From Geodermatophilus normandii (GTDB lineage Bacteria > Actinomycetota > Actinomycetes > Mycobacteriales > Geodermatophilaceae), in assembly GCF_003182485.1 (NCBI RefSeq), contig NZ_QGTX01000001.1, positions 2,868,001 through 2,932,000 of the forward strand: a DNA stretch of 64,000 nt, written 5' to 3'. A program made the translations under genes and the position numbers. The notes under the pieces were generated by a model. That model was given only the letters and a program-made list of their open reading frames with translations. It made no database searches and had not been told where the DNA came from. How positions within the stretch are numbered: the first letter of the stretch is position 1; the number at the start of each line of letters is the position of its first letter. This document shows, in pieces, positions 27,066 through 34,994 of the stretch.

Positions 27066-27205
27066 GTCGGCCGGACGCCTGGCGCGGGACGGCTGCACCC
27101 GCATCGGCTCGCCCGGCATCTTCGGGGAGCGAAACCCGAATGCGCTGTTCAGAGCGGCAGAACCGCAGGTCGCGCACAAGCGAAAGGGGTAAGTTATCAG
27201 GCGAG
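27066..27205 (-). repeat. direct repeat copy A, ligD-3'-end-like (att-like)
   Basis: The minus strand encodes KMPGEPMRVQPSRARRP, the same peptide as the C-terminus of the ligD-type gene at 30272. The first about 62 bases match copies B (28940-29080) and C (30284-30346); the remaining about 78 bases match only B (shared words CTGTTCAGAGCGGCA, ACCGCAGGTCGC, GCGAAAG). The similarity appears to be 80-90 percent by eye. I read it as the outer boundary of two tandem integrations. Confidence 0.7.
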
Positions 27206-27530
27206 TCTCATGCCCGGAGCCGTCAAATGCCACTACCCGTGCCACCGTGACCACCGAGCACGGTAGTCGTGTCCGCTGCCGCGCTTAGGGACAACAGATC
27301 CCCAACGGGCATGCAGGAAGGGATACGCCGCTCCGTCCCCGCGTGGCCGGTCATGCACGGTTCCGGAGGACCGTCACCGCCTGGGGGTGACTGATCGCAG
27401 GAGTCGGTGGGATCAGCCCGCCTACTACGGCTCGTCCTGGTCTGGCCGGTTCGGGCGGTCGTTCGCGTCTCGACCGGCGGTGCGTCCTGCGCCGCCTCTA
27501 CCGCCTGCACCCACGAGACGCATTAAGTGT
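27206..27530. other. non-coding-looking stretch inside accessory region
   Basis: No gene-like frame was found between repeat A and the hairpin at 27531. Base composition is less GC-biased than the flanks. It probably is remnant island DNA. Confidence 0.4.
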
Positions 27531-27560
27531 GCCTGGCGAGCGTGCCCCCGCTCGCCAGGC
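27531..27560. terminator. strong 12-bp hairpin terminator
   Basis: GCCTGGCGAGCG (27531-27542) pairs perfectly with CGCTCGCCAGGC (27549-27560), loop TGCCCC. On the minus strand it is followed by ACACTTAAT. It lies 177 bases past the DUF2510 gene stop and probably ends that transcript. Confidence 0.65.
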
Positions 27561-27737
27561 CTTCCCGTTCGGCGACAGCTTGCCGTCGGGATCCGACCTG
27601 GCGCTCGAGGCGGTTCAACATTGCGCGCCTCGCCAGCGCTGTCCGCGCGCTGGGATCAGCAACCGGCATCCGCAAGGAGTCCGTGCCGGTCTCGTAGTCG
27701 CCCGTTGAAGCGTTGCCGCGCCCCTGGTCCTGCGACC

Positions 27738-28478
27738 CTACGGCGCCCCGAGGCCGTACGTGTAGGAGCCCGTCGACCAGTTCATCGTCGCGTTGTAGGT
27801 ATATCCGCTCATCGTTCCGTCGCCGTTGTCCCTATGGGCGGCGAAGCACTCGAAGACGGTCGTCTGCTGCGTCAGGTCATCGGTCGACCCGCCACCGACA
27901 GGAGAGCACGTCACCTCGATGATCGGGCCATCGATGAGCCCGTCGGCCGCGTGATCCTCGGCCATCGCCTTGACGCTTGCCTCGATCTCCGGGATGGACG
28001 CGAGCCTCGAGGCGCGCTCCGCCTCATCCGCCCGCTCTTGGGCGGCTGCAGCCGCGGATGCAGCTGCGGCTTCTTGTCGGGCCTGCTCCTCGCTCGCTTC
28101 GGCGGCGGACTGTTCAGCCGCTGCCTGCGCTGCTGCTTCAGCCTGCCGCTCGTTGTCCGCGATCTTCCACGCGATTCCGCCACCGATCAGACCGAGGAGA
28201 AGCACCGCCGCACCGACGATCAGAAACCACTTCGTGCGCTGCGACTTCTTCCGCCCTGAGCCGTTTTGCTGGCTTCCGGGACTCAATAACATTGCGTCGG
28301 CGGGAGGAGGCAACGAGAGCCACTGCTCGCCATCCCAGTACCGCTGTTCTCCAGAAGGAGTGGGGTACCAGCCAGCACTCGGAGCCGCACCGCCCGTCGC
28401 GTGGCCGATGGCCGACGTGCCACTTGTCACTGCGGAGGAGTTCTGCTCCGGAGTGCCGCCGGGAGGTGCTGCGTTCAT
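27738..28478 (-). CDS. DUF2510-domain single-pass membrane protein
   Basis: The 246-residue protein starts at ATG 28478 (AAGGG upstream). A DUF2510 motif (GWYPTPSGEQRYWDGEQW, residues 36-53) lies in the cytoplasmic N-terminus. One helix KWFLIVGAAVLLLGLIGGGIAW (about 83-104) crosses the membrane, followed by an Ala/Glu/Gln-rich coiled coil (108-160) and an outer C-terminal domain with a cysteine pair (VTCSPVGG, VFECFAAH). Codon use is less GC-extreme than in the flanking core genes, in line with acquisition. It is the cargo of the module between repeats A and B. The function is unknown. Confidence 0.8.
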   Translation of the reverse strand: MNAAPPGGTPEQNSSAVTSGTSAIGHATGGAAPSAGWYPTPSGEQRYWDGEQWLSLPPPADAMLLSPGSQQNGSGRKKSQRTKWFLIVGAAVLLLGLIGGGIAWKIADNERQAEAAAQAAAEQSAAEASEEQARQEAAAASAAAAAQERADEAERASRLASIPEIEASVKAMAEDHAADGLIDGPIIEVTCSPVGGGSTDDLTQQTTVFECFAAHRDNGDGTMSGYTYNATMNWSTGSYTYGLGAP

Positions 28479-28618
28479 GCAGCGGACCCTTACATGTGCC
28501 TACGATGCGCGGTAGTCCGCCACGCCCGATGTGGGCACACGAGACGACCTCAAGTGCAGCACCCCCCCGCCGAGTGGATGGCTCCACCGCGTATCAACCG
28601 ACGGCCTTATGGCCTGCG

Positions 28619-28935
28619 CACCACCCGTCGGAGCAGCACGGTCAGTCGGGTGTCCAGGATGGACGGCTCGGCGCTCTCAGCCAGCTCGGCCAGCCATGCA
28701 AAGGCGGCGTGCCGGGTGAGCTCGTCGAGCACCGGCTCGCGGCCGTGGTCGGCACGCCAGCGGCCGAGGCGCGGGACGGATTGGCTGTAGAGCTGGATCG
28801 TCCGCGGGGGCTTGGTGGCGGCTGCCTTGGCGCCTCAAGGAACCACTGGAGGAGCACGCGAGCAGCACTGGAGGACGAGGGTTGTTCGTCGAGTGCGCGG
28901 TGCGCTTTACTCGCGGTGAACGCCGAATCACTCGT
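28619..28935 (-). pseudogene. tyrosine recombinase (integrase) N-terminal fragment, copy B
   Basis: The minus strand near 28800-28619 encodes KPPRTIQLYSQSVPRLGRWR, then HGREPVLDELTRHAAFAWLA, then EPSILDTRLTVLLRR and a stop. This is the SAM-like core-binding domain of phage-type tyrosine recombinases (pattern P(R/K)TIxxYxxxxxRLxxWL, LDELTRxxxxAWLAxLAE, STxxTRLxxLRRF). An in-frame TGA lies just before it and the lead (RVLLQWFLEAP) is in another frame; the catalytic domain is absent. It lies directly beside repeat B, as an integrase gene lies beside its att site. Confidence 0.65.
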
Positions 28936-28939
28936 TTGC

Positions 28940-29080
28940 GCTGGCAGGCCGCCTGGCGCGGCTGGGCTGGACGCGCATCGGCTCTCCCGGCATCTTCGGG
29001 GAGCAAAACCCGAGAGCGCTGTTCAGAGCGGCAACACCGCAGGTCGCAGATGAGCGAAAGTGGGTGGGTTATCGGGCGAG
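28940..29080 (-). repeat. direct repeat copy B, ligD-3'-end-like (att-like)
   Basis: It matches copy A along about 140 bases and copy C along the first about 62. The minus strand again carries KMPGEPMRVQPSRARRP. It separates the DUF2510 module from the toxin-antitoxin module and adjoins integrase fragment B. Confidence 0.7.
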
Positions 29081-29266
29081 TTGCCGCGCCCGGAGGTCGC
29101 GCAGATGCCCATCCCGTGCCCTTCCAGTCCGCATCCTCGCCCCGCTGTCGAGTCGGCCATTCATCCGTCCGGTACGGGCGTGGAGACAGGGCACTGGCCA
29201 CAGACTTCCCCGCGTCCGAGGAGAAGCGGTGCTTCCGCACACGTGGTACCGGCAGTGAGGTGCCGG

Positions 29267-29542
29267 TCAGCCGTAGACGTCGGCGCGGTGCGAGATGCGC
29301 ACGACCCTGACGAGGACCTCGTCGTCGTGGATCGAGTAGATGACGCGGTACTGACCCCGTCGCGCGGACCAGTAGCCCTCGAGATCGAAGCGCAGCGGCT
29401 TCCCCACGCGGTACGGGTCCGTAGCCAGCGGCCCGAAGAGGAAGTCGACGACCGCGACAGCCACCGGCTCGGGGAGGTCTCGCTCGATGGCACGCTTGGC
29501 CGCGGCCGAGAGGACGACGGTGTGGCGACGAGGGCCGGTCAC
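29267..29542 (-). CDS. RelE/ParE-family toxin
   Basis: The 91-residue protein starts at GTG 29542, overlapping the antitoxin stop (GTGA). It follows the RelE fold: RHTVVLSAAAKRAIERDLPE, GKPLRFDLEGYWSARRGQYRVIYSI, DDEVLVRVVRISHRADVYG. RelE toxins cut mRNA on the ribosome; the Arg-rich strand RRGQYRV and the final HRADVY carry the residues usual for activity. It is cargo of the module between repeats B and C. Confidence 0.9.
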   Translation of the reverse strand: MTGPRRHTVVLSAAAKRAIERDLPEPVAVAVVDFLFGPLATDPYRVGKPLRFDLEGYWSARRGQYRVIYSIHDDEVLVRVVRISHRADVYG

Positions 29543-29814
29543 CGCCGGCGAGCCGCGAGTGCGGCCCGCACCTCGGCCTCGCCGTAGACCTCACCGGCGG
29601 CCATCGCTTCCTCCGCCTGCCTGATCTCCGATCGCGCTCGGGAATCGGAGAGGATCTCCAAGGTCTCCACCAGGGACTCGTAGTCCTCGACGGCGAGGAT
29701 GACCGCGACCGGGCTGCCGTTCTTGGTGACGGTGACGCGTTCGTGTGTGCCGGCGACCTCGTCGATCACCTGGCTGAAGTGCGCCTTGACTGCCGCCAGC
29801 GACTGGGTCGTCAT
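29539..29814 (-). CDS. Phd/YefM-family antitoxin
   Basis: The 91-residue antitoxin starts at ATG 29814: MTTQSLAAVKAHFSQVIDEV, VTVTKNGSPVAVILAVEDYESL, the DNA-binding Phd/YefM N-terminal fold, followed by a charged C-terminal tail that should wrap the toxin. A longer frame opens at ATG 29907 behind AGGAGG, but its first 31 residues are unlike any antitoxin and a good promoter lies inside it, so 29814 is preferred. The toxin gene overlaps its stop. Confidence 0.88.
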   Translation of the reverse strand: MTTQSLAAVKAHFSQVIDEVAGTHERVTVTKNGSPVAVILAVEDYESLVETLEILSDSRARSEIRQAEEAMAAGEVYGEAEVRAALAARRR

Positions 29815-29821
29815 GACCTTA

Positions 29822-29850
29822 ATTGTGGTCAGCTGGCCAGCTGTGGTCAA
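29822..29850 (-). promoter_or_regulatory. toxin-antitoxin promoter with palindromic operator, leaderless
   Basis: On the minus strand TTGACC (29850-29845) and CACAAT (29827-29822) are separated by 17 bases. The A of the antitoxin ATG (29814) is 8 bases past the -10, so the mRNA is probably leaderless. The spacer contains the perfect 14-bp palindrome CAGCTGGCCAGCTG (29830-29843), a good operator for autorepression by the antitoxin. Confidence 0.65.
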
Positions 29851-29954
29851 GACGCTCGGCAGGGGGTCGCCGGGAATGCGGTCGGGGGAGAACTTCGCAG
29901 CAGCCATAGGAGGATCCCTCCGCCCACCTCAGGCTGGATGCTGCGGCGGGGGCG

Positions 29955-30280
29955 ATGAGACAGGTGAACGGCGGAGCGGTGACATGAGGTGGCCGGCACC
30001 CTGGGACGACGGAGCCTCGGCGGTCGTCGGGCCAGCCCGCCACGCGACGACGGCGTACCGGGCAGCCCGTCGTGCACCGGCTCGCGGCCGAGGGTCGGTC
30101 AGCCAGCGGGAGCAGCAGCGGACGCTCCAGCTGTCGAGCTCGATGGTCCACGGTGTACCGGAAGTGGTCCCAGGCGCCCGGAAAGGCGACCGGAGGAGTA
30201 CGTCAGATCCACTGGAGGACGTGGGTTGTCCGTCGAGTGGTGGCTGCGCTTCCCTGGCGTCGAGCGCTGACTTATCCCTC
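29955..30280 (-). pseudogene. tyrosine recombinase N-terminal fragment, copy C
   Basis: The minus strand encodes TPWTIELDSWSVRCCSRWLTD, homologous to KPPRTIQLYSQSVPRLGRWRAD of copy B, then continues in shifted frames (REPVHDGLPG; AWRAGPTTAEAP; LMSPLRR). DNA similarity to copy B runs through shared words GCACCGGCTCGCGGCCG and CACTGGAGGACG.GGGTTGT.CGTCGAGTG (dots differ). Both copies end near the same point (after L(L/P)LRR), so a common truncated ancestor is likely. It adjoins repeat C at the ligD 3' end. Confidence 0.55.
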
Positions 30281-31339
30281 CGCGCTGGTCGGACGCCTGG
30301 CCCTGCTCGGTTGGACCCGCATGGGCTCTCCCGGCATCTTCGGGTAGTCGGGCGGATAGGGCAGGTCGCCCAACCCGTCGTCCCTGGCCTGGCGCTCGGC
30401 GAGCTCCAGCAGCGGCTCGATGCCGAAGGCGTGCCCGGCCAGGCCGGCGTGCTTGTCACCGACCTTCCGGAACCGTGCCGGCATGGTCAGCACGTCGAAG
30501 TCGAACGGCGAGACGTCGGGCAGCTCGTCCCAGTCCAGCGGCGCGGAGACGGGGGCGTGCGGCTTGGGCCGGATGGAGTAGGCCGAGGCGATCGTGCGGT
30601 CCCGGGCCATCTGGTTGTAGTCGATGAAGATCTTCTCGCCGCGCTCCTCCTTCCACCAGGACATCGTCACGCGGTCGGGGATCCGCCGCTCGAGCTCGCG
30701 GCCGAAGGCGATCACCGCCCGGCGCACCTCGGGGAAGGTCCAGCGCGGCTGGATCGGTACGTACACGTGCACGCCGCGTCCGCCGGAGGTCTTCGGCCAG
30801 CCCTCCATGCCGAGCTCGTGCAGCAGCTCGCGCACGTGCGGGGCCACCCAGACGGCGTCGGAGAAGTCGGTGCCCGGCTGCGGGTCGAGGTCGATGCGGA
30901 TCTGGTCGGGCTGCTCGACGTCGCCCTTCGACACCGGCCACGGGTGGAAGGTCAGCGTGCCCAGGTTGGCGCACCACGCGACGACGGCGACCGAGTCCGG
31001 CGCGATCTCGTCGGCGGTCCGGCCGCTGGGGAAGGTGATGTGCGCGGTGGGCACCCAGTCGGGGGCGTTCTTGGGCACCCGCTTCTGGTAGAAGGCGTCG
31101 CCGGTGTTGTCCATCCGGGTCGACAGCCGGGCGCCCTCGAAGACCCCGCCGGGCCAGCGCTCGAGCGTCGTCGGCCGGTCCCGCAGGGCGAACAGGATCC
31201 CCTCGCCGACGGCGACGAAGTACTCGACGACGTCGATCTTGCGGATCCCGCGCTCGGCGAAGTACGGCTTCTCCGGGTTGGAGACCCGCACCTCCTGCCC
31301 GTCGACGGTCAGGACGACGGCGTCCTTGCTGCTGGCCAC
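30272..31339 (-). CDS. LigD-type DNA polymerase (primase-polymerase) domain protein
   Basis: The 355-residue protein starts at GTG 31339 with GGGAG upstream. This is the stand-alone polymerase domain of the LigD/PolD family (archaeo-eukaryotic primase fold): metal ligands in QIRIDLDPQPG, the nucleotide-binding GWPKTSGGRGVHVYVPI, and DYNQMARDRTIASAYSIRP. The ending GLGDLPYPPDYPKMPGEPMRVQPSRA is normal for the family. It fills gaps and adds ribonucleotides in end-joining repair. It lies downstream of the peptidase and ligC on the same strand. Its 3' end is the sequence repeated at 27066 and 28940. Confidence 0.9.
   Translation of the reverse strand: MASSKDAVVLTVDGQEVRVSNPEKPYFAERGIRKIDVVEYFVAVGEGILFALRDRPTTLERWPGGVFEGARLSTRMDNTGDAFYQKRVPKNAPDWVPTAHITFPSGRTADEIAPDSVAVVAWCANLGTLTFHPWPVSKGDVEQPDQIRIDLDPQPGTDFSDAVWVAPHVRELLHELGMEGWPKTSGGRGVHVYVPIQPRWTFPEVRRAVIAFGRELERRIPDRVTMSWWKEERGEKIFIDYNQMARDRTIASAYSIRPKPHAPVSAPLDWDELPDVSPFDFDVLTMPARFRKVGDKHAGLAGHAFGIEPLLELAERQARDDGLGDLPYPPDYPKMPGEPMRVQPSRARRPTSAEG
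30284..30346 (-). repeat. direct repeat copy C: 3' end of the ligD-type gene
   Basis: The last about 62 coding bases of the polymerase gene, encoding KMPGEPMRVQPSRARRP, match the outer part of repeats A and B. As the copy inside an intact gene it is probably the original target site (attB-like). Confidence 0.7.
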
Positions 31340-31366
31340 CCGTCAGCTCCCCGGGTCAGGGGCGGC

Positions 31367-32932
31367 TCAGGCCGGGCACGTCAGCCCGTCCTGCGGCGCC
31401 GTGAGGTCGATGAGGTAGGCGTCGACCGCCGCGGTGACGCAGTCGGTCTTCGGGTAGGCGGTGTGCTCCTGGCCCTGCCAGACGAGCAGCGTGCCGGCGG
31501 TCAGGTCCTCGGCCATGTCCTCGGCGCCGGGCAGCGGCGTCACCGGGTCCCCCGTGGTGCCGACGACGAGGATCGGCGCGCTGCCGTCGGCGTCGCGCTC
31601 GGGCAGCGGCGTGCGCTCGGCGTCCCACACCCCGCAGGTGTAGAGGCTGGCGGCCGCGTAGGCGCCGAACAGCGGGTAGCGCTGGTTCCAGTCCTGCGCC
31701 AGCTGCAGCACCTCCTCCTCGGAGTACGTCACGTCCTCGGCGGTGTCGGCGCAGTTGATCGCGATGTTGGCGTCGAGCTGGTTGGTGTACGAGCCGTCCG
31801 CGAGCCGGCCCCGGTAGGCGTCGGCGAGGGCGAACAGGCCCGCGGCGTCGCCGGTGCTGGCGGCGGCCAGCGACTGCGACAGCTGCGGCCACGACCCGCT
31901 GTCGTAGAGGGCCGCCGCGACCGCGGTGAGGATGACCCCCGGCGTCGCGGTGCGGGTCTCGCCGGGCGTGCTGCTGGCGATCGGCGCGGCCGCGGCCGCC
32001 CCCATGAGGTCCTGCACGAACCGGCGCGGGTCCGCACCGATCGGGCACCCCGACACCAGGCTCGTGCAGTTCGCGGCGAAGGCGTCGAAGCCGGCCTCCA
32101 GGCCCGCCGCCTGTGCCTCCGCGTCGGCCTGCGGGTCGGCGTCGGGGTCGACCGCGGCGTCGAGCACCATCGCGCGCACGTTCTCCGGGAACAGCTCGGC
32201 GTAGGTGGAGCCCAGCGTGGTGCCGTAGGAGTAGCCGAGGAAGGTCAGCTGCTCGTCGCCCAGCGACTCGCGCAGCAGGTCCATGTCCCGCGCGGTGTCG
32301 ACGGTGCTGAACGTGCCCAGCGCGTCCCCGTACTCCTCGGCGCAGGCGTCGGCGATCTCGTCGGTCAGCCCGAGGACCTCGTCCATCTGCTCCTGGGTGG
32401 TCGGCCGCGGCTCGGCGGCGAGGAGCCGGTCCTTGAGGTCGGCGGGGATGCACTCGACCGGCGTCGACAGACCGACGCCGCGCGGGTCGAAGCCCACCAG
32501 GTCGAAGCGGCGCAGGACGTCCTCGGGCAGCGAGAGCGCCAGGCTCAGCGCGGCGTCGGCTCCCGAGGCGCCCGGGCCGCCCGGGTTGACCAGCAGCGAG
32601 CCGATCCGGTCGGCCTGCCCGGCCAGCGTCGCGCGGATGAGGAACAGCGGCAGCGTGGCGCCGTCGGCCTCGTCGTGGTCGATCGGCACCTCGGTGCGGC
32701 CGCACTCGAAGGCGAGGTCGCGCTCACTGCCCGGTGTGCCGGCGATGAGCTCGGTGATCTCCGCGTCGCAGTCGGTCCAGGTGATCGGGGCGGCCTCCGG
32801 TTCGGCCGGCGTCGTCGTCGCGGACGACGGGGAGGAGTCCGCCGGCGACGACTCGTCGGTGAACGAGCTACAGCCGGTGACCGCCAGGAGCAGTCCGGTC
32901 GAGGCGGCGAGCAGGCCGCGGCGCGAACGCAT
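31367..32932 (-). CDS. secreted tripeptidyl-aminopeptidase-like alpha/beta hydrolase (lipoprotein)
   Basis: The 521-residue protein from ATG 32932 has a lipoprotein signal (LLLAVTGC). The alpha/beta hydrolase core has LLVNPGGPGASG (oxyanion region), the nucleophile GYSYGT, the acid near VVGTTGDPVTP and histidine in GQEHTAY, and the C-terminal TAP-like domain with paired cysteines (SLYTCGVW; KTDCV). Such enzymes release tripeptides or amino acids from extracellular peptides. The start has no good Shine-Dalgarno; GTG codons 6-9 bases upstream are alternatives. It sits between ligC and the LigD polymerase with gaps of 43 and 27 bases, so it is probably co-transcribed with the repair genes. Confidence 0.88.
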   Translation of the reverse strand: MRSRRGLLAASTGLLLAVTGCSSFTDESSPADSSPSSATTTPAEPEAAPITWTDCDAEITELIAGTPGSERDLAFECGRTEVPIDHDEADGATLPLFLIRATLAGQADRIGSLLVNPGGPGASGADAALSLALSLPEDVLRRFDLVGFDPRGVGLSTPVECIPADLKDRLLAAEPRPTTQEQMDEVLGLTDEIADACAEEYGDALGTFSTVDTARDMDLLRESLGDEQLTFLGYSYGTTLGSTYAELFPENVRAMVLDAAVDPDADPQADAEAQAAGLEAGFDAFAANCTSLVSGCPIGADPRRFVQDLMGAAAAAPIASSTPGETRTATPGVILTAVAAALYDSGSWPQLSQSLAAASTGDAAGLFALADAYRGRLADGSYTNQLDANIAINCADTAEDVTYSEEEVLQLAQDWNQRYPLFGAYAAASLYTCGVWDAERTPLPERDADGSAPILVVGTTGDPVTPLPGAEDMAEDLTAGTLLVWQGQEHTAYPKTDCVTAAVDAYLIDLTAPQDGLTCPA

Positions 32933-32975
32933 GATCACCACCGTAGGAGGCGCGCGCCGGCCGCGCAGGCGCCGC

Positions 32976-34046
32976 TCATCCCGCCAGCACCTCGGCCAGG
33001 TCGTAGCGCACCGGGACCTCCAGCTGGTCGTAGGTGCAGCTCTGCGGCTCCCGGTCGGGCCGCCAGCGGAGGAACTGGCCGGTGTGCCGCAGCCGCCGGC
33101 CCTCCAGCTGGTCGTACTTGATCTCCACCACGAGCTCGGGCCGCAGCGGCACCCAGGAGAGGTCCTTCTTGGCGTTCCAGCGGCTCTGCGCGCCGGGCAT
33201 CCGGTGCTCGCCGTCCTCCTGCACCTGCGCGTTCGCCCAGTCCTGCCACGGGTGCCCGTCGAGGGCGTCGGCGCGGTAGGGCGCCAGCTCCTCGACCAGC
33301 TCCGCACGCCGCGCCATCGGGAACGACGCCGCGACCCCGATGTGCTGCAGGCCGCCGTCGTCGTAGAGGCCGAGCAGCAGCGACCCGACGATCGGCCCGC
33401 TCTTGTGCCAGCGGAACCCGGCGACCACGCAGTCGGCGGTGCGCACGTGCTTGACCTTGGTCATCAGCCGCTGGTCGGGGCCGTAGGGCAGGTCGGGGGC
33501 CTTGGCGACGACGCCGTCGAGCCCGGCGCCCTCGAACTCCTCGAACCAGCGCTGCGCGGTCCGCGCGTCCCGCGTGACCGCGGTGACGTGCACCCGCTCG
33601 TGCTCTCCGCCGAGCACCTCGCGCAGCCGCGCCCGCCGCCGCTCGAACGGCGTCTCCAGCAGCGCCTCGTCGCCGACGGCCAGCAGGTCGAACGCGACGA
33701 AGTGCGCCGGCGTCTGCTCGGCGAGCAGGTTCACGCGGGACTCCGCCGGGTGGATGCGCTGCAGCAGCGACTCGAAGTGCAGCCGGTCGCCCTGCGGCAC
33801 CACGATCTCGCCGTCGACGACGCAGCGCTCCGGCAGCGCCTCCTTGACCGCGGCCACCACCTCGGGGAAGTAGCGGGTCAGCGGGCGCTCGTTGCGGCTG
33901 CCCAGCTCCACCTCGTCGCCGTCGCGGAAGACGATGCAGCGGAAGCCGTCCCACTTGGGCTCGTAGAACAGGCCGTCGCCGGTGGGCAGCCTCGTGGTGG
34001 CCTTCGCCAGCATCGGCTTGACCGGTGGCAGCACGGGCAGGTCCAT
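32976..34046 (-). CDS. ATP-dependent DNA ligase, LigC type
   Basis: The 356-residue protein starts at ATG 34046. Adenylation motif I is EPKWDGFR with the nucleophilic lysine; further motifs are LGSRNERPLTRYFPE (III region), VVDGEIVV, FDLLA, DGVVAKAPDLPY (IV) and MTKVKHVRTADCVV (V). The OB-fold follows. This is the small ATP-dependent LigC that acts in repair with PolD-type polymerases in actinobacteria. A ku gene is not in the window. Confidence 0.92.
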   Translation of the reverse strand: MDLPVLPPVKPMLAKATTRLPTGDGLFYEPKWDGFRCIVFRDGDEVELGSRNERPLTRYFPEVVAAVKEALPERCVVDGEIVVPQGDRLHFESLLQRIHPAESRVNLLAEQTPAHFVAFDLLAVGDEALLETPFERRRARLREVLGGEHERVHVTAVTRDARTAQRWFEEFEGAGLDGVVAKAPDLPYGPDQRLMTKVKHVRTADCVVAGFRWHKSGPIVGSLLLGLYDDGGLQHIGVAASFPMARRAELVEELAPYRADALDGHPWQDWANAQVQEDGEHRMPGAQSRWNAKKDLSWVPLRPELVVEIKYDQLEGRRLRHTGQFLRWRPDREPQSCTYDQLEVPVRYDLAEVLAG

Positions 34047-34239
34047 GCCGTCCAGTCAAGCAGCAGGCGCCGATCCGCAGCGGCCGAACGCGCCCCTGCC
34101 GCGACGCCCGCCCGGATCGGGTGACCGGACCCGTCCCCGGCGCGGCCCGCCGGGCGGGAACCCGTCCCACGGCGGCACCCGCACCGGCCCGGACCACCGT
34201 GGACGCGTGGTGATCACGAGGACCCGCCGCGCTCGGCGC
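34047..34239. other. intergenic gap upstream of ligC
   Basis: A 193-base gap between the RibD-C stop and the ligC start. It should contain the ligC promoter; no consensus element was recognised. Confidence 0.3.
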
Positions 34240-34994
34240 TCAGCTCGGCCCGACGGCGTAGCGGGTGAAGAGGACGCCGTCCTCCTCGAGCACCTGGACC
34301 AGCCGCGGGCGGACGACGTCGCGCAGCGCCCGGTCCAGCAGCCGCGCCTGCCCGCCGACGAGGGCGGGGGAGACGGTGAGGTCGAGCTCGTCGACGACGC
34401 CCGCGTCCAGTGCCGCCGTCAGCAGCGACGGGCCGCCCTCGCACAGCACCTGCCCCAGCCCGCGCCCGGCGAGGACGTCCACCGCCAGCGGCAGGTCCAC
34501 GTCGGCGTCCCCGCACACCAGGACCTCGACGCCGGCGTCGGCCAGCGCGGCGCGGCGACCGGGGTCGGCGGCGGCACAGGTCACCAGCAGCGTCGGCGCC
34601 TGCGCGAGCCGGTCGCCGGGCGCCATCGACGCCCGCCGCGACACCACCGCGACCGGCAGCTCGGGGCGCGCCCCAGCTCGGCGCGCCGCCGCCCCACCGC
34701 GGAGTCCGCGGTCACCGGCCGGTAGCCCTCGCCGGCCGCCGTCCCGTGCCCGACCAGGACGACGTCGGCCAGCGCGCGCAGCGTCGTGAACACCCGCCGG
34801 TCGCCGGGCGAGCCGAGCCCCGCGCTGACGCCGTCCACCGTGACCGCGCCGTCGAGCGAGGCGACGAAGTCGACGCGGAAGGAGCGCCCGGGCGGCAGCC
34901 GGTAGGCCTCCGCCAGGTCGTCGTCGGTCAGGTCACCGTCGGTCAGGTCACCGTCGGTCAGGTCGCCGACCGGCGACGGGTGCAGCCGGCGCAT
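34240..34994 (-). CDS. pyrimidine reductase-like (RibD C-terminal/DHFR-fold) protein; apparent frameshift
   Basis: The start ATG 34994 overlaps the treZ stop (TGATG). The N-terminal frame has RSFRVDFVASLDGAVTVDG and RVFTTLRALADVVLVGHGTA, the second frame ELPVAVVSRRAS, then GQVLCEGGPSLLTAAL and DELDLTVSPALVGG, the canonical RibD_C order. The frame changes at about 34665-34672 through loss of one base next to a GGGG run; the corrected protein would be about 250 residues. It should reduce a pyrimidine or similar heterocycle with NADPH. Domain continuity argues for an assembly error or very recent mutation. Its link to trehalose genes is only positional. Confidence 0.75.
34923..34967 (-). repeat. 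15-bp tandem repeat in RibD-C gene start
   Basis: Three 15-bp units based on CGTCGGTCAGGTCAC encode DLTDG-DLTDG-DLTDD near the N-terminus of the reductase. It may vary in copy number without changing the frame. Confidence 0.8.

Noticed and set aside
29815-29907. Antitoxin start at ATG 29907 with strong AGGAGG
   Set aside because: The added 31 residues do not resemble the family and the best promoter lies inside them. The AGGAGG is part of a palindrome (AGGAGGATCCTCCT) and may be coincidental.
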